This document shows positions 52,230 through 61,707 of a stretch of DNA of 64,000 bases, piece after piece. Below the pieces are notes generated by a model. The model saw nothing but the letters and a program-made list of their open reading frames with translations, searched no databases and was not told the origin of the DNA. The first letter of the stretch is position 1; every line of letters starts with the position of its first letter. A program made the position numbers and the translations under genes. Source of the stretch: Emiliania huxleyi CCMP1516 (Eukaryota > Haptophyta > Isochrysidales > Noelaerhabdaceae); the NCBI RefSeq assembly GCF_000372725.1, contig NW_005199926.1, forward strand, positions 13,189 through 77,188. The letters are read 5' to 3'.

Positions 52230-54112
52230 CTGAGCTCGTGGACAGTGCCCATCATCTTGCGAGAGCTGGTAAAAGGGACGCCGAGGTGGTGGACAGAGGG
52301 GTACTTGTCGCGCATGGCCGGGAACTTGGCCTCGGGCAGCCCCTTCTTGTTCGGATCGTAGATCTGCCCCTTGGCTGCCGCGACAACGAGCGCCTTCTCG
52401 GTCATATTTCCAACCCCCTTCCACTTTTGGGGCACGTCCTTGCCCACGTCACCCTCGTCGTCCAGCTCGAAAGCGGCGCCGTCGCAGTTGAGGTAAGCGG
52501 AGAGGAGCGCGCAGTGCACGTCGGCTGCCTTCTCGCAGCCGTTGCCTCCGCCAGCAGGCCCGGTGCTCATGCGAGACGCAGCCGCCGACACGCGCAGGCT
52601 GGCCGCCGTCTTGCGCGATGCCGCCCCGCCGACGGTCGATGCTCCTTCCGCCAGCACAAAGACACCTCCGCGCGGGTCGAAGCCGCGGGTCGGCCTGAAG
52701 TCCCAGCAGTTGACTTGGCACTTGCCCTTGACGTTGATGACGGTGGCCATCTCGGTTGCCGTCATCTCGCCCTCCGTGAGGGTGCCAGTCTTGTCGGAGC
52801 AGATGACGGTGCAGGAGCCGAGGGTCTCGACGGCGGTGACCTTCGTCACGCGAGCGTTGATCTTTGCCAGGATCAGGGCGCCGCGGGTGAGCGACGTGGT
52901 CACCATGAGAAGCAGCGTCGTCGGGAGCATGATGGTCCCGATGGAGAGCGCCGAGAACAGCGCGTCGATCATCTCGTCCATCGGGCAGGTGGAGAGGCCG
53001 CCCGGGTACTTGTCCTTGGTGCAGTAGTTGACGGTCACCTCGTACCAGGTCATCATGATGATGAGGATGACCGAGATACAAATGATGACGCCGCCGATCG
53101 TGTCCATGAGCTTCTGCAGCTGCGACCTACCAGAATCTTGGCCCTTGAGCCGCGCCGCGATCTTGCCGATCTCGGTCTCGAGGCCCGTGCGGATGACGAC
53201 GGCCTCTCCTTTGCCGCCGACGACAGCGGTGGAGGAGTAGACGAGGTTGTCGTGGAAGGAGGCGGTCGGGTCGTCCGCTGCTTCGAGCTTCTTCGTCTTC
53301 TCGTGCGGCTCGCCCGTCAGGGTCTTCTCGACGGTCTGCAAGTCCTCCGACATGACCACCCGCGCGTCAGCCGGGACGGTATCGCCCGAACGCATAATAA
53401 TGACGTCGCCAGGGACGATGTCGGGCACCTCGATCTGACACTCCTTGCCGTCGCGGCGCACCGTCGTCATCTGAGCTCCCTCCTTGAGCAGCTCGGCGAG
53501 CGCATTGGCGGTATTGTACTGCCCACGCGCATTGAGGATGGTGACGACGAGGATCACGGTCGTCACAACGGTGATCTTAACACAGTTCTTGATCTTCGGG
53601 TGGCCATGGGATGCAATATCGCGCTGAATGTTTAGCACGGTGAGGATGAACAGGGTAAAGAGGATCAGAATCAGCGGTTGGTAGAGCTGGCGGCAGTAGA
53701 TGACCCAAAAGGGCGTCGGCTTGTCGGTGCCCAGCTCGTTGGCTCCAAATTTTTTGAGGTTGCGCGTCACTTGGCTGGACGTGAGGCCGGTCTTTGTCGA
53801 CTCGCAGCCAAACTCGTCGCACACCTCCTCCAGCGGCTTGAGATGGTAGCCCTCCTTGTTGAACTGCATCGACACCTCCCGCGCGATAGCCTTGACCTGC
53901 TTGCGGTTGCTCTTCCGCACCTCCTCCACCTGCTCGGCGTAGGTCATGTGCGGCGCCATGGCCTGCCTGATGGCATCGCGCATGGGCTCCTCGAGCAGGT
54001 GGTGCTTTGCTCCCTGCATGATTCCGCTCGCTGACTCAGTGCCGCTGTCCCAGGCCTTTGAAAGCGTGTGCAACACCGCATCCTTACGCGGCGCATGGGC
54101 TGGAGTCTCCAT
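49824..54112 (-). CDS. P-type cation-transporting ATPase (P2-like), 3 exons
   Basis: Exons 52230-54112, 50840-52103 and 49824-50774 join in phase (introns of 126 and 65 nt, both GT-AG) into about 1365 residues. All P-type hallmarks are present: the actuator TGEP, phosphorylation site CSDKTGTLTEG (Asp440), MITGDQ, and hinge MTGDGVNDAAALK. The N terminus (LKKFGANEL) and overall order are P2-like (Ca2+, Na+ or Na+/K+ pumps). The M4 ion-site motif reads LPTTLLL instead of PEGL, so the transported ion cannot be assigned. Between later membrane helices lies a luminal or extracellular insert of about 150 residues rich in Gly, Asp, Tyr and with paired Cys, followed by hydrophobic helices (FYMLWVPCMSITVFLIF, MIALPGTIFFGIILWACFAL). 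It should act at the plasma membrane or an endomembrane. Confidence 0.96.
52104..52229 (-). other. Intron 1 of the P-type ATPase with (TG)n at its donor
   Basis: The intron starts GTGAGTGTGTGTG on the minus strand and ends GTCCCAG. A TG microsatellite begins inside the donor site itself. Removal splits a Ser codon and restores HELSGKGEGFYASGM. Confidence 0.88.
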
Positions 54113-55051
54113 CTTGCGCTCGGGTCACTGACGCGGGAGGGAGAAGTGGGCGAGTGAGAAGCGGCAATGCGGATATGGGCAGGGTTAGCGAAAAGGGCCA
54201 GCGGGGTCACCAGCCCCAGCGCGTTGGAGCCCCCGCCGACGTGCGTCCTCCAATGCCGATGACAAGATCCGTCGGCCCGGGGGAACGGTCCCCCATTTGT
54301 ACTGCGCTGGATTTTTAATGTAGTACCAGTGCTTACTGGGAGAAAAGCAAAAGCAGGACCTAGGCCTGGAGTGCCTTACGCTCTCTCAATGTACACGTTC
54401 TGGGTGTGATTTGTTTGGGTGGAATCAACAGATTGCGCTTAGTTAGGCACTCACTCGCGAACTGATGATTGTTGCTCATGGGAGACTCAGACTCAAGTCC
54501 TCCTCCGATGGGGGGCACACGACTCGCGAGATACATAGGGTGGCGCTGGGGGGCGGGCTCTCTGCTCCCCGAAGACTCCACCTCCAGCCGGCGGCCCGCG
54601 GCTGCCGTTGATCACGCTTTTTCCACGGGCCGTGTGGAGCGAAATCATTTCTGTTGCATGTTCGTCTTCGGAAGTGTGTGTGAGCTCAGCTGTGACCTGT
54701 GATTTGTGAAGGATCGGCTCGCAGCTCGCGGCCAGATTTTGTACCTAGGTACTCTATCCCTCTGAGCTCTGTGTGTCGGAAGCGCGTGGCCGTGGGACGG
54801 TGTGTGGGAGACGGTGGGAGACGGGGCCGAGAGCGGGCGGAGAGGGTCAGGGACCGGCGCTCGATCTGTGTGTGTGTGTGTGACTGTGTATGTGTTGCGC
54901 GTGTGGGTGTGCCGTGTGCGCCTTGTCGTAAGATGAGAGAAGTGTGTGTGAAGAGAGAGCGAGAGACACAGATTTTGTGTATACTCCTCCTGCCACACAC
55001 ACATACAGGTGTGCACAGACACACACACACCACACAGCAGCCTCCACCTAC
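54113..55051. other. Promoter-side intergenic region with (GT)n microsatellite
   Basis: No gene is supported between the P-type ATPase start and the end of the SFT2 gene. GT- and CA-rich runs occur at about 54865-54910 and 54990-55035. A TTTTTAATGTAGTACC patch near 54311 is the most AT-rich point upstream of the ATPase. Confidence 0.5.
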
Positions 55052-55977
55052 CTACGGCCGCCGACATGCACCTCGCGTCACGCACCCTCCTGATTCGCAG
55101 TGCAGCGTCAGCCCTCGTCCGACGAGCCTACGGGGCGTCGAGCTGAAGATCCCACGGCAACGAGGCGGGGCTGCGGGCCGCTCTTCTGGCGGGCCCAGCA
55201 AGCGCGCGGCGAACGACGAAGCGATTCTCTGGCCGTAGGGTATATACGAGAGGACGTACCACGCCTGAGGCGGGCAATAGGGCGAGATGACGGCGATGGA
55301 CCCGCCATGCCGACCCTCTGTCCCGCTCGCCATTGCGGCAAACTGCACGATGACGCTCACGAGCACAAGCAGCGCGTTCTGCAAACCGACCGCACCTACA
55401 GAGACGCCTTCCCTCGGAACGGGCGGGCTGGTGAGCGGCGGCGCCGTGGCCCTTCCGCACTGACGAGCGTCGCCACCATCGCACCGATGTAGACCAGCGC
55501 CGAGGCGGCCCGGGTCGGGTGGCTCATGTTCTTGATCTGCCGCTTTGGGCCGAGAATGAAGCCTGTCGACAGGAGAGAGAGCACGTTGCCGAGCGTGTAC
55601 CTGACGAGGAGGGCGCGGGGCCTGTCAACTAGCGCGCCGGGCTGCGCCCAGACGCCGCAAGCGCACTTCACGGCAAACGGGCCTGGCCTTCCACCGATCA
55701 GCTGCGCGACGGAAAAGACCGATGTGATCGAGATTGCGACGCTGATGCAGAAGCAGATGGCAAATGCGTATAGTCGCTGCTGGAAAGTCATGCTCGGACA
55801 GACCTGGTCGACCAGCTCCTCGCGCGCTGTTGGAGGCCCCACGCCGGCGGCCTGCCGCGCACGGTCCCACAGCGACGGCGAGGGTGGCACGCCATCAAAG
55901 GTGCGCGGCGCCTCAGCGTCGTGAGCGACGTAGTTCTGTGACCGAAGCTGATCGACGAGCTTGCCAAAGGCAGACAT
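55052..55977 (-). CDS. SFT2: SFT2-type Golgi vesicle transport protein, 4 exons
   Basis: SFT2/Got1 proteins are small four-helix Golgi proteins that support SNARE-dependent fusion and endosome-Golgi traffic. Exons 55667-55977, 55461-55600, 55331-55395 and 55052-55264 join in phase. The order of family motifs is complete: MTFQQRLYAFAICFC (helix 1), FAVKYTLGNVLSLLSTGFILGP spread over exons 1-2, KRQIKNMSHPTR, GLQNALLVLVSVIVQFAAM and AWYVLSYIPYGQ. The three introns are 65-66 nt. The first two are GT-AG; the third (55265-55330) needs a GC donor (ATG-GCGAGC) to give AAMAWYVLSYIP. The last 60 residues after YGQ are Arg/Pro-rich and longer than usual, so the true stop could lie after another intron. 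Confidence 0.92.
55265..55330 (-). other. GC-AG intron in SFT2
   Basis: A 66-nt phase-0 intron beginning GCGAGC and ending CCTCAG on the minus strand. No GT in this neighbourhood gives the conserved QFAAM-AWYVLSY join. Confidence 0.78.
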
Positions 55978-56164
55978 TCCCTGACCGTCCGGTCGTCAGT
56001 CAGTAGGTCTTTTCACGGGCAGGGAGCGCACCCGCTCTCGCCGTATTACGGGCGAGGGCGGCGAAAGTAGAAAAACGCTGGCCCAACAAGAATTTCGCCT
56101 GCCAGGGTGGAAAGTGTCCGCTACAACACGGGAGGGAGGAAGGTAAAAGAAAAAGCAGCGCCCG

Positions 56165-57466
56165 ATGACGCGCGTGACGTACTCGATGAAGGTCGCTTTG
56201 CTGCTAGCGACGCTGCCGCGCGCGACGGCCGCGCCGGTGGGGCGCGGCGGCGCCTCGGCAAACGAGTGCAACCCGTCTCGCGGGTGCACCGTCTGCGACT
56301 CCTGCTGCTCCGAGTACATCACTCTTCCGGTGCTGTGCGACAAATGCGTGGCGGATCACTGCCACCGTGGCTCTCTGCGTGACAGCGAATACGAGGAGAG
56401 GGAATACGCTTCCAGCCTGGGCTTCTGCTCTGACCAAAACCCGGCCTGCTCCGGCTGGGCCAAGCAGGGAGAGTGCCAAGGCCCTAATGCGGCGTGGCTA
56501 GCGGTGAGCTCTTGCCGCTTTAGAGCAGGACACTGCAGTTTGCTCGAGGCAGTTCGTTCTCGTAAGAAGGAATTAACTTTCCTAGGTGCACTGCCCGCTG
56601 TCGTGCGGAAGCTGTAGCCACCGCTGCGCTGACATGCACGATGACTGCGCGCAATGGGCGCGGCGCGGCGAGTGTCAGACGAATGCAGAGACCATGGTCC
56701 GCAACTGCCCAACCTCTTGTGGCATCTGCACCCCCACCTGCAAGGACATGATGCAGAGTTGCGTCCGCTGGGCGGCGGAGGGCGCGTGCAGTGACAACTC
56801 CAGTTACATGCTTAAACTATGCCCTGTCGCCTGCGGCGTGTGCGACCTCGAGTGCAAGGCGCGCCGCCTGACGCCGCACACCTGCCGCCGCCAGCCCGAC
56901 TAAAGAATTGAGGTGTGGGCGCAGGATCAGCGAACTGACTGCCCTGGGTGGGCTGCTGCCGGCGAATGCGAGAGGAATCCCGGAGCCGTCCTCCCGTCCT
57001 GCCCAGACTCATGCGACGTGTGCGGCGCTCGCCACTGCGCCGACACCAACGCGACTCTCTGCTCAGAACTCGGGGCACAGGCGCTCCTCAACAGTAATTC
57101 AGAGGGAGCCGCGCAGCCCGTGCCTCTTCAGCCACCGCGGCCTCAACATAGGCCTGCATGGCCGATCCAAAGACTGTGCTGCCGCTGTGCCCTCGCACGT
57201 GTGGCATCTGCTCGGCGGTTTGCTACGACCGGGACGAGGCGTGTCAAGAGTGGGCAGCGGCCGGACGTTGCTCGGAGAAGGGAATGCTCAAGCAGTGTCC
57301 GCAGGCAAGCCATCCCGGGGGATCCTCCCCGCCTCACTCACTGGACATTGCGTCCCACTCACTGGTTACTGCGCACGTCGGTTTACAGAGCTGCTCGATT
57401 TGCAACGAGCTCGAGAGCTTCAAGAAGGGGATACCTCGCGGCGATATACAGTACGATGAGCTCTGA
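56165..57466 (+). CDS. Secreted protein with multiple ShK-like domains, 5 exons
   Basis: Exons 56165-56503, 56586-56858, 56913-57080, 57152-57304 and 57389-57466 give about 336 residues. The start is a signal peptide (MKVALLLATLPRATA from the second Met). After a Cys-rich leader come about six ShK-type six-Cys domains, for example CADMHDDCAQWARRGECQ...CPTSCGIC and CKDMMQSCVRWAAEGACS...CPVACGVC. ShK domains are disulfide-rich binding modules found in many secreted proteins and enzymes. Each proposed join restores a complete six-Cys domain: GAQ-AC in domain five and CPQ-SCSIC in the last. Intron 1 is GTGAGC; introns 2, 3 and 4 all need GC donors (GCGCGC, GCGCTC, GCAAGC). Introns are 54-84 nt. 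No catalytic domain is present. Confidence 0.9.
56859..56912 (+). other. GC-AG intron 2 of the ShK gene
   Basis: A 54-nt phase-0 intron starting GCGCGC and ending TTGAG. Without splicing the frame stops inside it. Confidence 0.72.
57081..57151 (+). other. GC-AG intron 3 of the ShK gene
   Basis: A 71-nt phase-0 intron starting GCGCTC and ending ACATAG. Its removal supplies the otherwise missing domain Cys (GAQAC). Confidence 0.75.
57305..57388 (+). other. GC-AG intron 4 of the ShK gene
   Basis: An 84-nt phase-0 intron starting GCAAGC, a textbook GC donor, and ending TTACAG. Its removal joins KQCPQ to SCSIC and completes the last domain. Confidence 0.82.
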
Positions 57467-57977
57467 CGCTGGCTATGGACTGTGCGAGAGGCGCTCGCCT
57501 GTATCATTTTATGTGTGCGAGTTGCATGTATACAGTGGTGAGATGGTGCTGCGTGTGCTGCGTGTTGCTGTTTCGGGGTGTGGTGTGTGCGGGATTTTTG
57601 TCAAGTTTCGAGGGAGAGGGTGTCTTTGGGGCCTGTGAGTGTGCTGGAGCGTACTGACGCGGGAGTAGATGCTTAGCTGTGCGAGGGGTGCCTGGGTGGA
57701 GGTGCGTTTTCCTTTTGCATTTTGGCCGAAAGGGGATTTGTCTTCCCGCGCGAGCGACACACAAAAGAGAGAGACAGAAGAGAGAACCCTGCACAAAAAG
57801 AGCACATGGGCGGGGACTGGCTCCTGTTTACCCATCTCCTAGTAGAGGTGTTCGTTTTATCTATTTATTTAGTTCTCGATCTCGATGACGATCGTGTGCT
57901 CCGCCTCCAGTCCGCACATTAAATGCGCTCACACACGGCGACTCGTGGGATGACACAGCACTCTCAAGTCTCATAAC
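57467..57977. other. No gene seen; (TTTA) run near 57855
   Basis: This is the 3' flank of the ShK gene and of the converging membrane-protein gene. TGTG-rich sequence at about 57500-57600 and a TTTATCTATTTATTTAG stretch at about 57855-57872 are the only structures seen. Confidence 0.4.
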
Positions 57978-58904
57978 TCAGAAGCCACAAGCACAACCCC
58001 GCCCGACCGCCGCCGCCGACAAGCGACATCTTACTTCTACCAAGGGAGATGATGTGACCCCCCCCCCTTTCCCATGCGGTCCCCCAATGAACGCCTGTGA
58101 GCGAGGGCGAGACAGTAGTGGGTCCCTACCTCTGCTCAACAACAGACACGTGTTGCGGTCTCTTCTCGTACTTCCGACACAACCATTTCGGACAAGCTTC
58201 TGCCCGCGAGTAACCTGCACGTGGCGATCGGTCCAGCGCCGCGAGAAGCGACTCCAGTGGCGCATGCATCGGGGGAGTTGCTCTTTCATTTTACAGCTGC
58301 GAGTACCTGAGCGGTCGGTAGCAAGCTGGTTGCAAGCGTATGATTGTGCGGTATGGCTGGGGAGAGGAGGCCGCAACGGAGGCAACGTTTCGGGACGAGA
58401 GGGATTGGACGGCGTGCACCCGGTCCGGTACTTCTTCTTCGCGAACTGCTCGAGCGCGACGTCCCTGGCTGTTGCCGAGCCCCCTGCGGGGTTCACGGGG
58501 GGGGGGAGCAGCAGAGATGGATTGGTGAAGGCTGCGTGCGCGACCGTATGCTTCCTCAGTGGTGCACCGCCGGCCGAGCTGATGGCGACGAGGATGCTTA
58601 CGAGGACGAGGACCAGCAGGAGGACGGGCATGTCCGCGCAGCTTGTCGCAAGCGGCGAGGCCGAGAAGAGGAGCGTGACCTTCGGTGACCAGACTAGCGT
58701 TCCGTTGACGCCGACATACGATCCGTTGAGCGGCAGAATGCAGGTGTGTTTCGCCACTCCCTGGATGAGGTCACCCTCGATGTCCTTGGTGTGCGCCTGG
58801 TGAAGCTCGAACTCCTTCATCTGCTGCAGTTCCTGCTTCTCCGACTCGCTCAGACCCACGATGAATGCTCGGTCCTCGTCTTGCATCGTAGATTCATACG
58901 CCAT
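57978..58904 (-). CDS. Single-pass membrane protein, unknown
   Basis: I do not recognise this 308-codon frame, taken from the first ATG at 58904. Residues 1-50 are helical and acidic (MQDEDRAFIVGLSESEKQEL). A hydrophobic helix follows (MPVLLLVLVLVSILVAISSA, about residues 90-110). After about residue 150 the sequence becomes Pro/Arg-rich and less protein-like, so the real gene probably leaves this frame through an intron or stops earlier. It could be a type II or tail-anchored protein. Confidence 0.38.
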   Translation of the reverse strand: MAYESTMQDEDRAFIVGLSESEKQELQQMKEFELHQAHTKDIEGDLIQGVAKHTCILPLNGSYVGVNGTLVWSPKVTLLFSASPLATSCADMPVLLLVLVLVSILVAISSAGGAPLRKHTVAHAAFTNPSLLLPPPVNPAGGSATARDVALEQFAKKKYRTGCTPSNPSRPETLPPLRPPLPSHTAQSYACNQLATDRSGTRSCKMKEQLPRCMRHWSRFSRRWTDRHVQVTRGQKLVRNGCVGSTRRDRNTCLLLSRGRDPLLSRPRSQAFIGGPHGKGGGVTSSPLVEVRCRLSAAAVGRGCACGF

Positions 58905-59549
58905 CCACCGGTCGGCCTGCGACTCGCCTGAGTAGTCTAAGGGACGCGGGGCGAGACATGGCCAGTGGCGTGGCGGTAGTGAGCACTGCCGCAACGGTGA
59001 TGGGCCAGCGGCAATGGTGTCTACTTGGAGCGCGACGGCGGTGGGTGGACGGAGAGGCCAAAGCGAGGGTATATGAGCACACCGTACGATAGTAGTTCTG
59101 GAAAAGGTGGCGCTCCGTCATCTTCCAGGGGATGGCGTGCTGCACCACAGAAAATCGATTTCATTCGAGCAGGCACCCAACACCGTGATAAGAAAAAACA
59201 ACACTTCACATACCGCACCAAGTGCTCCACTAGCAGGAGAACTAGGAGAGCGCAACCAGTAGGAGGCCCGCGCCTGCCCCCGTGCCGCCGGGTGCAACTT
59301 TGTCCTATACGAGAGGGGAATCCCTCGCTGGGACCCTGTCGTGTGGGTGAACCCTGCCCAGCCCCCCTCCGTGTCGCGATGCGCTCCCCGCTCCCGTTCC
59401 CCTGTGTCCCTGATCGTCCTTACAAGATCCTGCTCGCGCAGGTGGGGACCCTGTCCTTCTCCCACCCCTTGTTTGGTGTGTCCGTTTTATTTATTTATTT
59501 ATTTGCTCCAAGTGCATACGGCCACACCCAAGAGCCACTGAATGTGCGA
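58905..59549. other. Intergenic, with (TTTA)n near 59484
   Basis: No gene is supported. A CCCACCCCTTGTTTGG stretch followed by TTTATTTATTTATTTATTTG at about 59483-59503 resembles the tail region of the (ATTT)n site at 3537. Confidence 0.4.
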
Positions 59550-60835
59550 TTACAGCGGTGCTGCTTCAGACGGTGCCTTCGCCCGGACGCGATCGCGCTC
59601 GGACTTGGTCAGCGCGGGTTGGAGCGGCTGGAGCTCGGCGCGTGTCTTGACCTGTGGCGTCCGCGGCACCTTGCTCCGCAGAGCGAACACCTCGTCGGCC
59701 GGCGCGCTAGAGCCCGGTCGCACGACCGGCGGTTCGGGGGGCGGCAAGGGCTGGCTCGGTGGCGGTGGGCGAGACGGTGGCCGACTGCTCGGCTGGGAGG
59801 CACCAGCAGGTGGCGGCGGCCGCACCGAGCCAGGCGTGGCGGGCCTCTGCAGCGGCTCGTCCGAAGAGTGGTACCGACGCACCGGCATTCCCCGCGCGGT
59901 TGCCGCCTGCGCAGCGGCAGCGCGCCTTGCCGCCTCGGCCTGGTGCGGGTCGTTGTCGTCGAGCCTCGCCGCCTCGCGCTGCGCGTCGGCGAAGCCGGCA
60001 ATGTAATGCGAGCAGAGCAGCTCCTCGCCGGCGGCCCCGTCGGCAGCCGAGAGGTCGAGTGGCGACTCGGCAAACAAGTCCACCTGCAGGCGGAACAGCG
60101 CGGCTTGAGTGGGAGGACGACAGAAGCGCTGGGGAAAGTGGAGTGCCCTGGGTTAAGGATGCTCTCGTGCCTCGTCGTCATCGACATCACCCTCATCCTC
60201 CGCGTCCTCCTCCGCGTCGTCATCCTCGTCATCCGAGGCGGCGCCGTCGTCTGCCGGCGGCGACTCGAGCTGCTCAAGGATGTAGTTGATCTGGCGCGCA
60301 AGCGTGTCGTCTGAGTGCTCGATCAGCGCACGTAGCGAATCTGGTAGGCCAATCTCCGCCGCGTGCTCCTTGAGCGACGAACGGACAAGGATAGAGTACA
60401 GCGTGCCGTTGACGTACGTGCGCACCTAGGCGTGGGCAAGGTGGGCGTGAGCCCTTGAAAGGCAATGCCGCTAGACACACCGCAAGACCTGCAGCGAGTC
60501 CGACTCCATCAGCTGCGAGAGCACCGGCAAGATGTCGAGCGACGGGTCAGCGCACTTGGCCTGCACAGCAGTGCCGGTTGGGATAGAGTGATGGCGGGTA
60601 AGGCGACTCAGGCTGGGCGGGAAGCAAGGCGCTCAGGCGTGGCGTCGGACCTTGCCCGCCGTGCGCAAGGAGAGGTTCATCAGCAACGCCGCGCCGTACT
60701 CGATTGAGTACAGGCAGAGCTGGTCGATGTCGGCGAGCGCACCCACTAGCCACTCGATCACGTCCGCCGCGATCATAGCATTCTGCGGCGAGCGACGGAG
60801 CGAGAGCTTCTGCAGAGCGCCGAGCGTGTTTTGTC
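59550..60835 (-). CDS. ARMC9: ARMC9 homologue (ciliary base armadillo protein), 3' exons
   Basis: Four exons read in order on the minus strand: about 60651-60835 (IRQNTLGALQKLSLRR, VIEWLV, YSIEYGAALLMNLSLRTAGK), 60489-60560 (CADPSLDILPVLSQLMESDS), 60171-60425 (YVNGTLYSILVRSSLKEHA, then IGLPDSLRALIEHSDD, RQINYILEQL and an acidic tail), and 59550-60083. This matches the armadillo region of vertebrate ARMC9, a basal-body protein needed for cilium stability, down to the later motif DEPLQRPATPG (human WSGDEPLQRPVTPGG). The N-terminal LisH and coiled-coil part was not found; coding-like pieces at 60900-61050 may belong to it. The last intron (60084-60170) fits best with a GC donor (GAG-GCACGA). Exon borders are approximate. 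Confidence 0.87.
60084..60170 (-). other. Candidate GC-AG intron in ARMC9
   Basis: An 87-nt phase-0 intron starting GCACGA and ending CCTGCAG. An alternative GT donor (GTCGAT) lies 18 nt upstream, so this case is weaker than those in SFT2 and the ShK gene. Confidence 0.5.
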
Positions 60836-61067
60836 TAATACGTCATCGCACCTCCGCCATGAGGACGGCCTTGTGCGAGCGCTGTCGTTGAGAACGAAGC
60901 GGCCGAAGTGTCTGTTGCCTTCAAGACATAAATTTATGCTGGCGAATTAGCAGGTCTTTGATCGGCTTCAAATCGTCCGTTTTGACGCCGCTCGCGATGT
61001 TGGTACGGGCGAGGTCGAGTGTCTCGGTCATGGTTTTGAAGAGGGAAGTCGTGCGTCCCGCCTCGAG

Positions 61068-61333
61068 CTACAGATCCCGGCCGGTCACATTCGTGTACGT
61101 GTCTCGCTGATACGCAAGGTACTGTCCAGCTGTGGGGAAGTCGGAGCGGCTCCTCAGAATGTGCATGCCGAGGATCGAGTCTGACTCAAAGCGCACGGGG
61201 TTGGTGCCGCCGACCGTCGGGAGAAAGCCGAGGAGTGCCAGGAGGATCCAGAGGGCGCCGACGGTGCCGATCCCGCCGCAGAGAGTGGCGATTGAGGCCA
61301 GGCCGTGCGCGTGGGCCGCTCGGGCGCGGTCCT
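61068..61333 (-). CDS. Possible last exon of a membrane protein gene
   Basis: An open minus-strand frame ends at the stop 61068-61070. It starts after a CGCCGCAG acceptor near 61334. It contains a good transmembrane helix (IGTVGALWILLALLGFLP) and a soluble tail (SDSILGMHILRSRSDFPTAG, then YLAYQRDTYTN). There is no ATG in frame at its start, so it would be a 3' exon. No family is recognised. It could also be noise. Confidence 0.3.
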
Positions 61334-61548
61334 GCGGCGGGCGACCGGGCGCCGCACGGCTGGCCCCGTCGGCCGAACGGCGCCGCCGAGCGGCCGGGCG
61401 CTTCGGGTTGGGCCCCCGGGAGGCAGGGGCGGGCGCGGCGGGAGGGTCGCCAAATCGACCACATCGAACTACCGTCCAACTCGGCCTTTACTTTTTATTT
61501 ATGAGAGGGATGGTGTCCAGACCGAGCCTGACTGTTCTTCACCTTTTT

Positions 61549-61572
61549 ACCTAACCTAACCTAACCTAACAT
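61549..61572 (+). repeat. (CCTAA)n short array
   Basis: Four CCTAA units in a row, then ATGCAC units. Five-base CCTAA (TTAGG) is close to, but not the same as, the TTAGGG seen at 40.8-41.1 kb. Confidence 0.75.
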
Positions 61573-61707
61573 GCACATGCACATGCTCATGTTCATGTCA
61601 TGTTGTGCATGTCTCTCCCTGGTGCTGGTCTCTTGGCATTCCGCAGCGGGTCTGGGGGGAGGACCGTCCGCAGTTCTCAAGTTTGGCCCTGCAGGATGAT
61701 CTGACAG

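Noticed and set aside
51026-53635. Two long plus-strand frames opposite the P-type ATPase
   Set aside because: Both are shadows caused by high third-position GC; they are rich in Arg, Gly, His and have no family signature.
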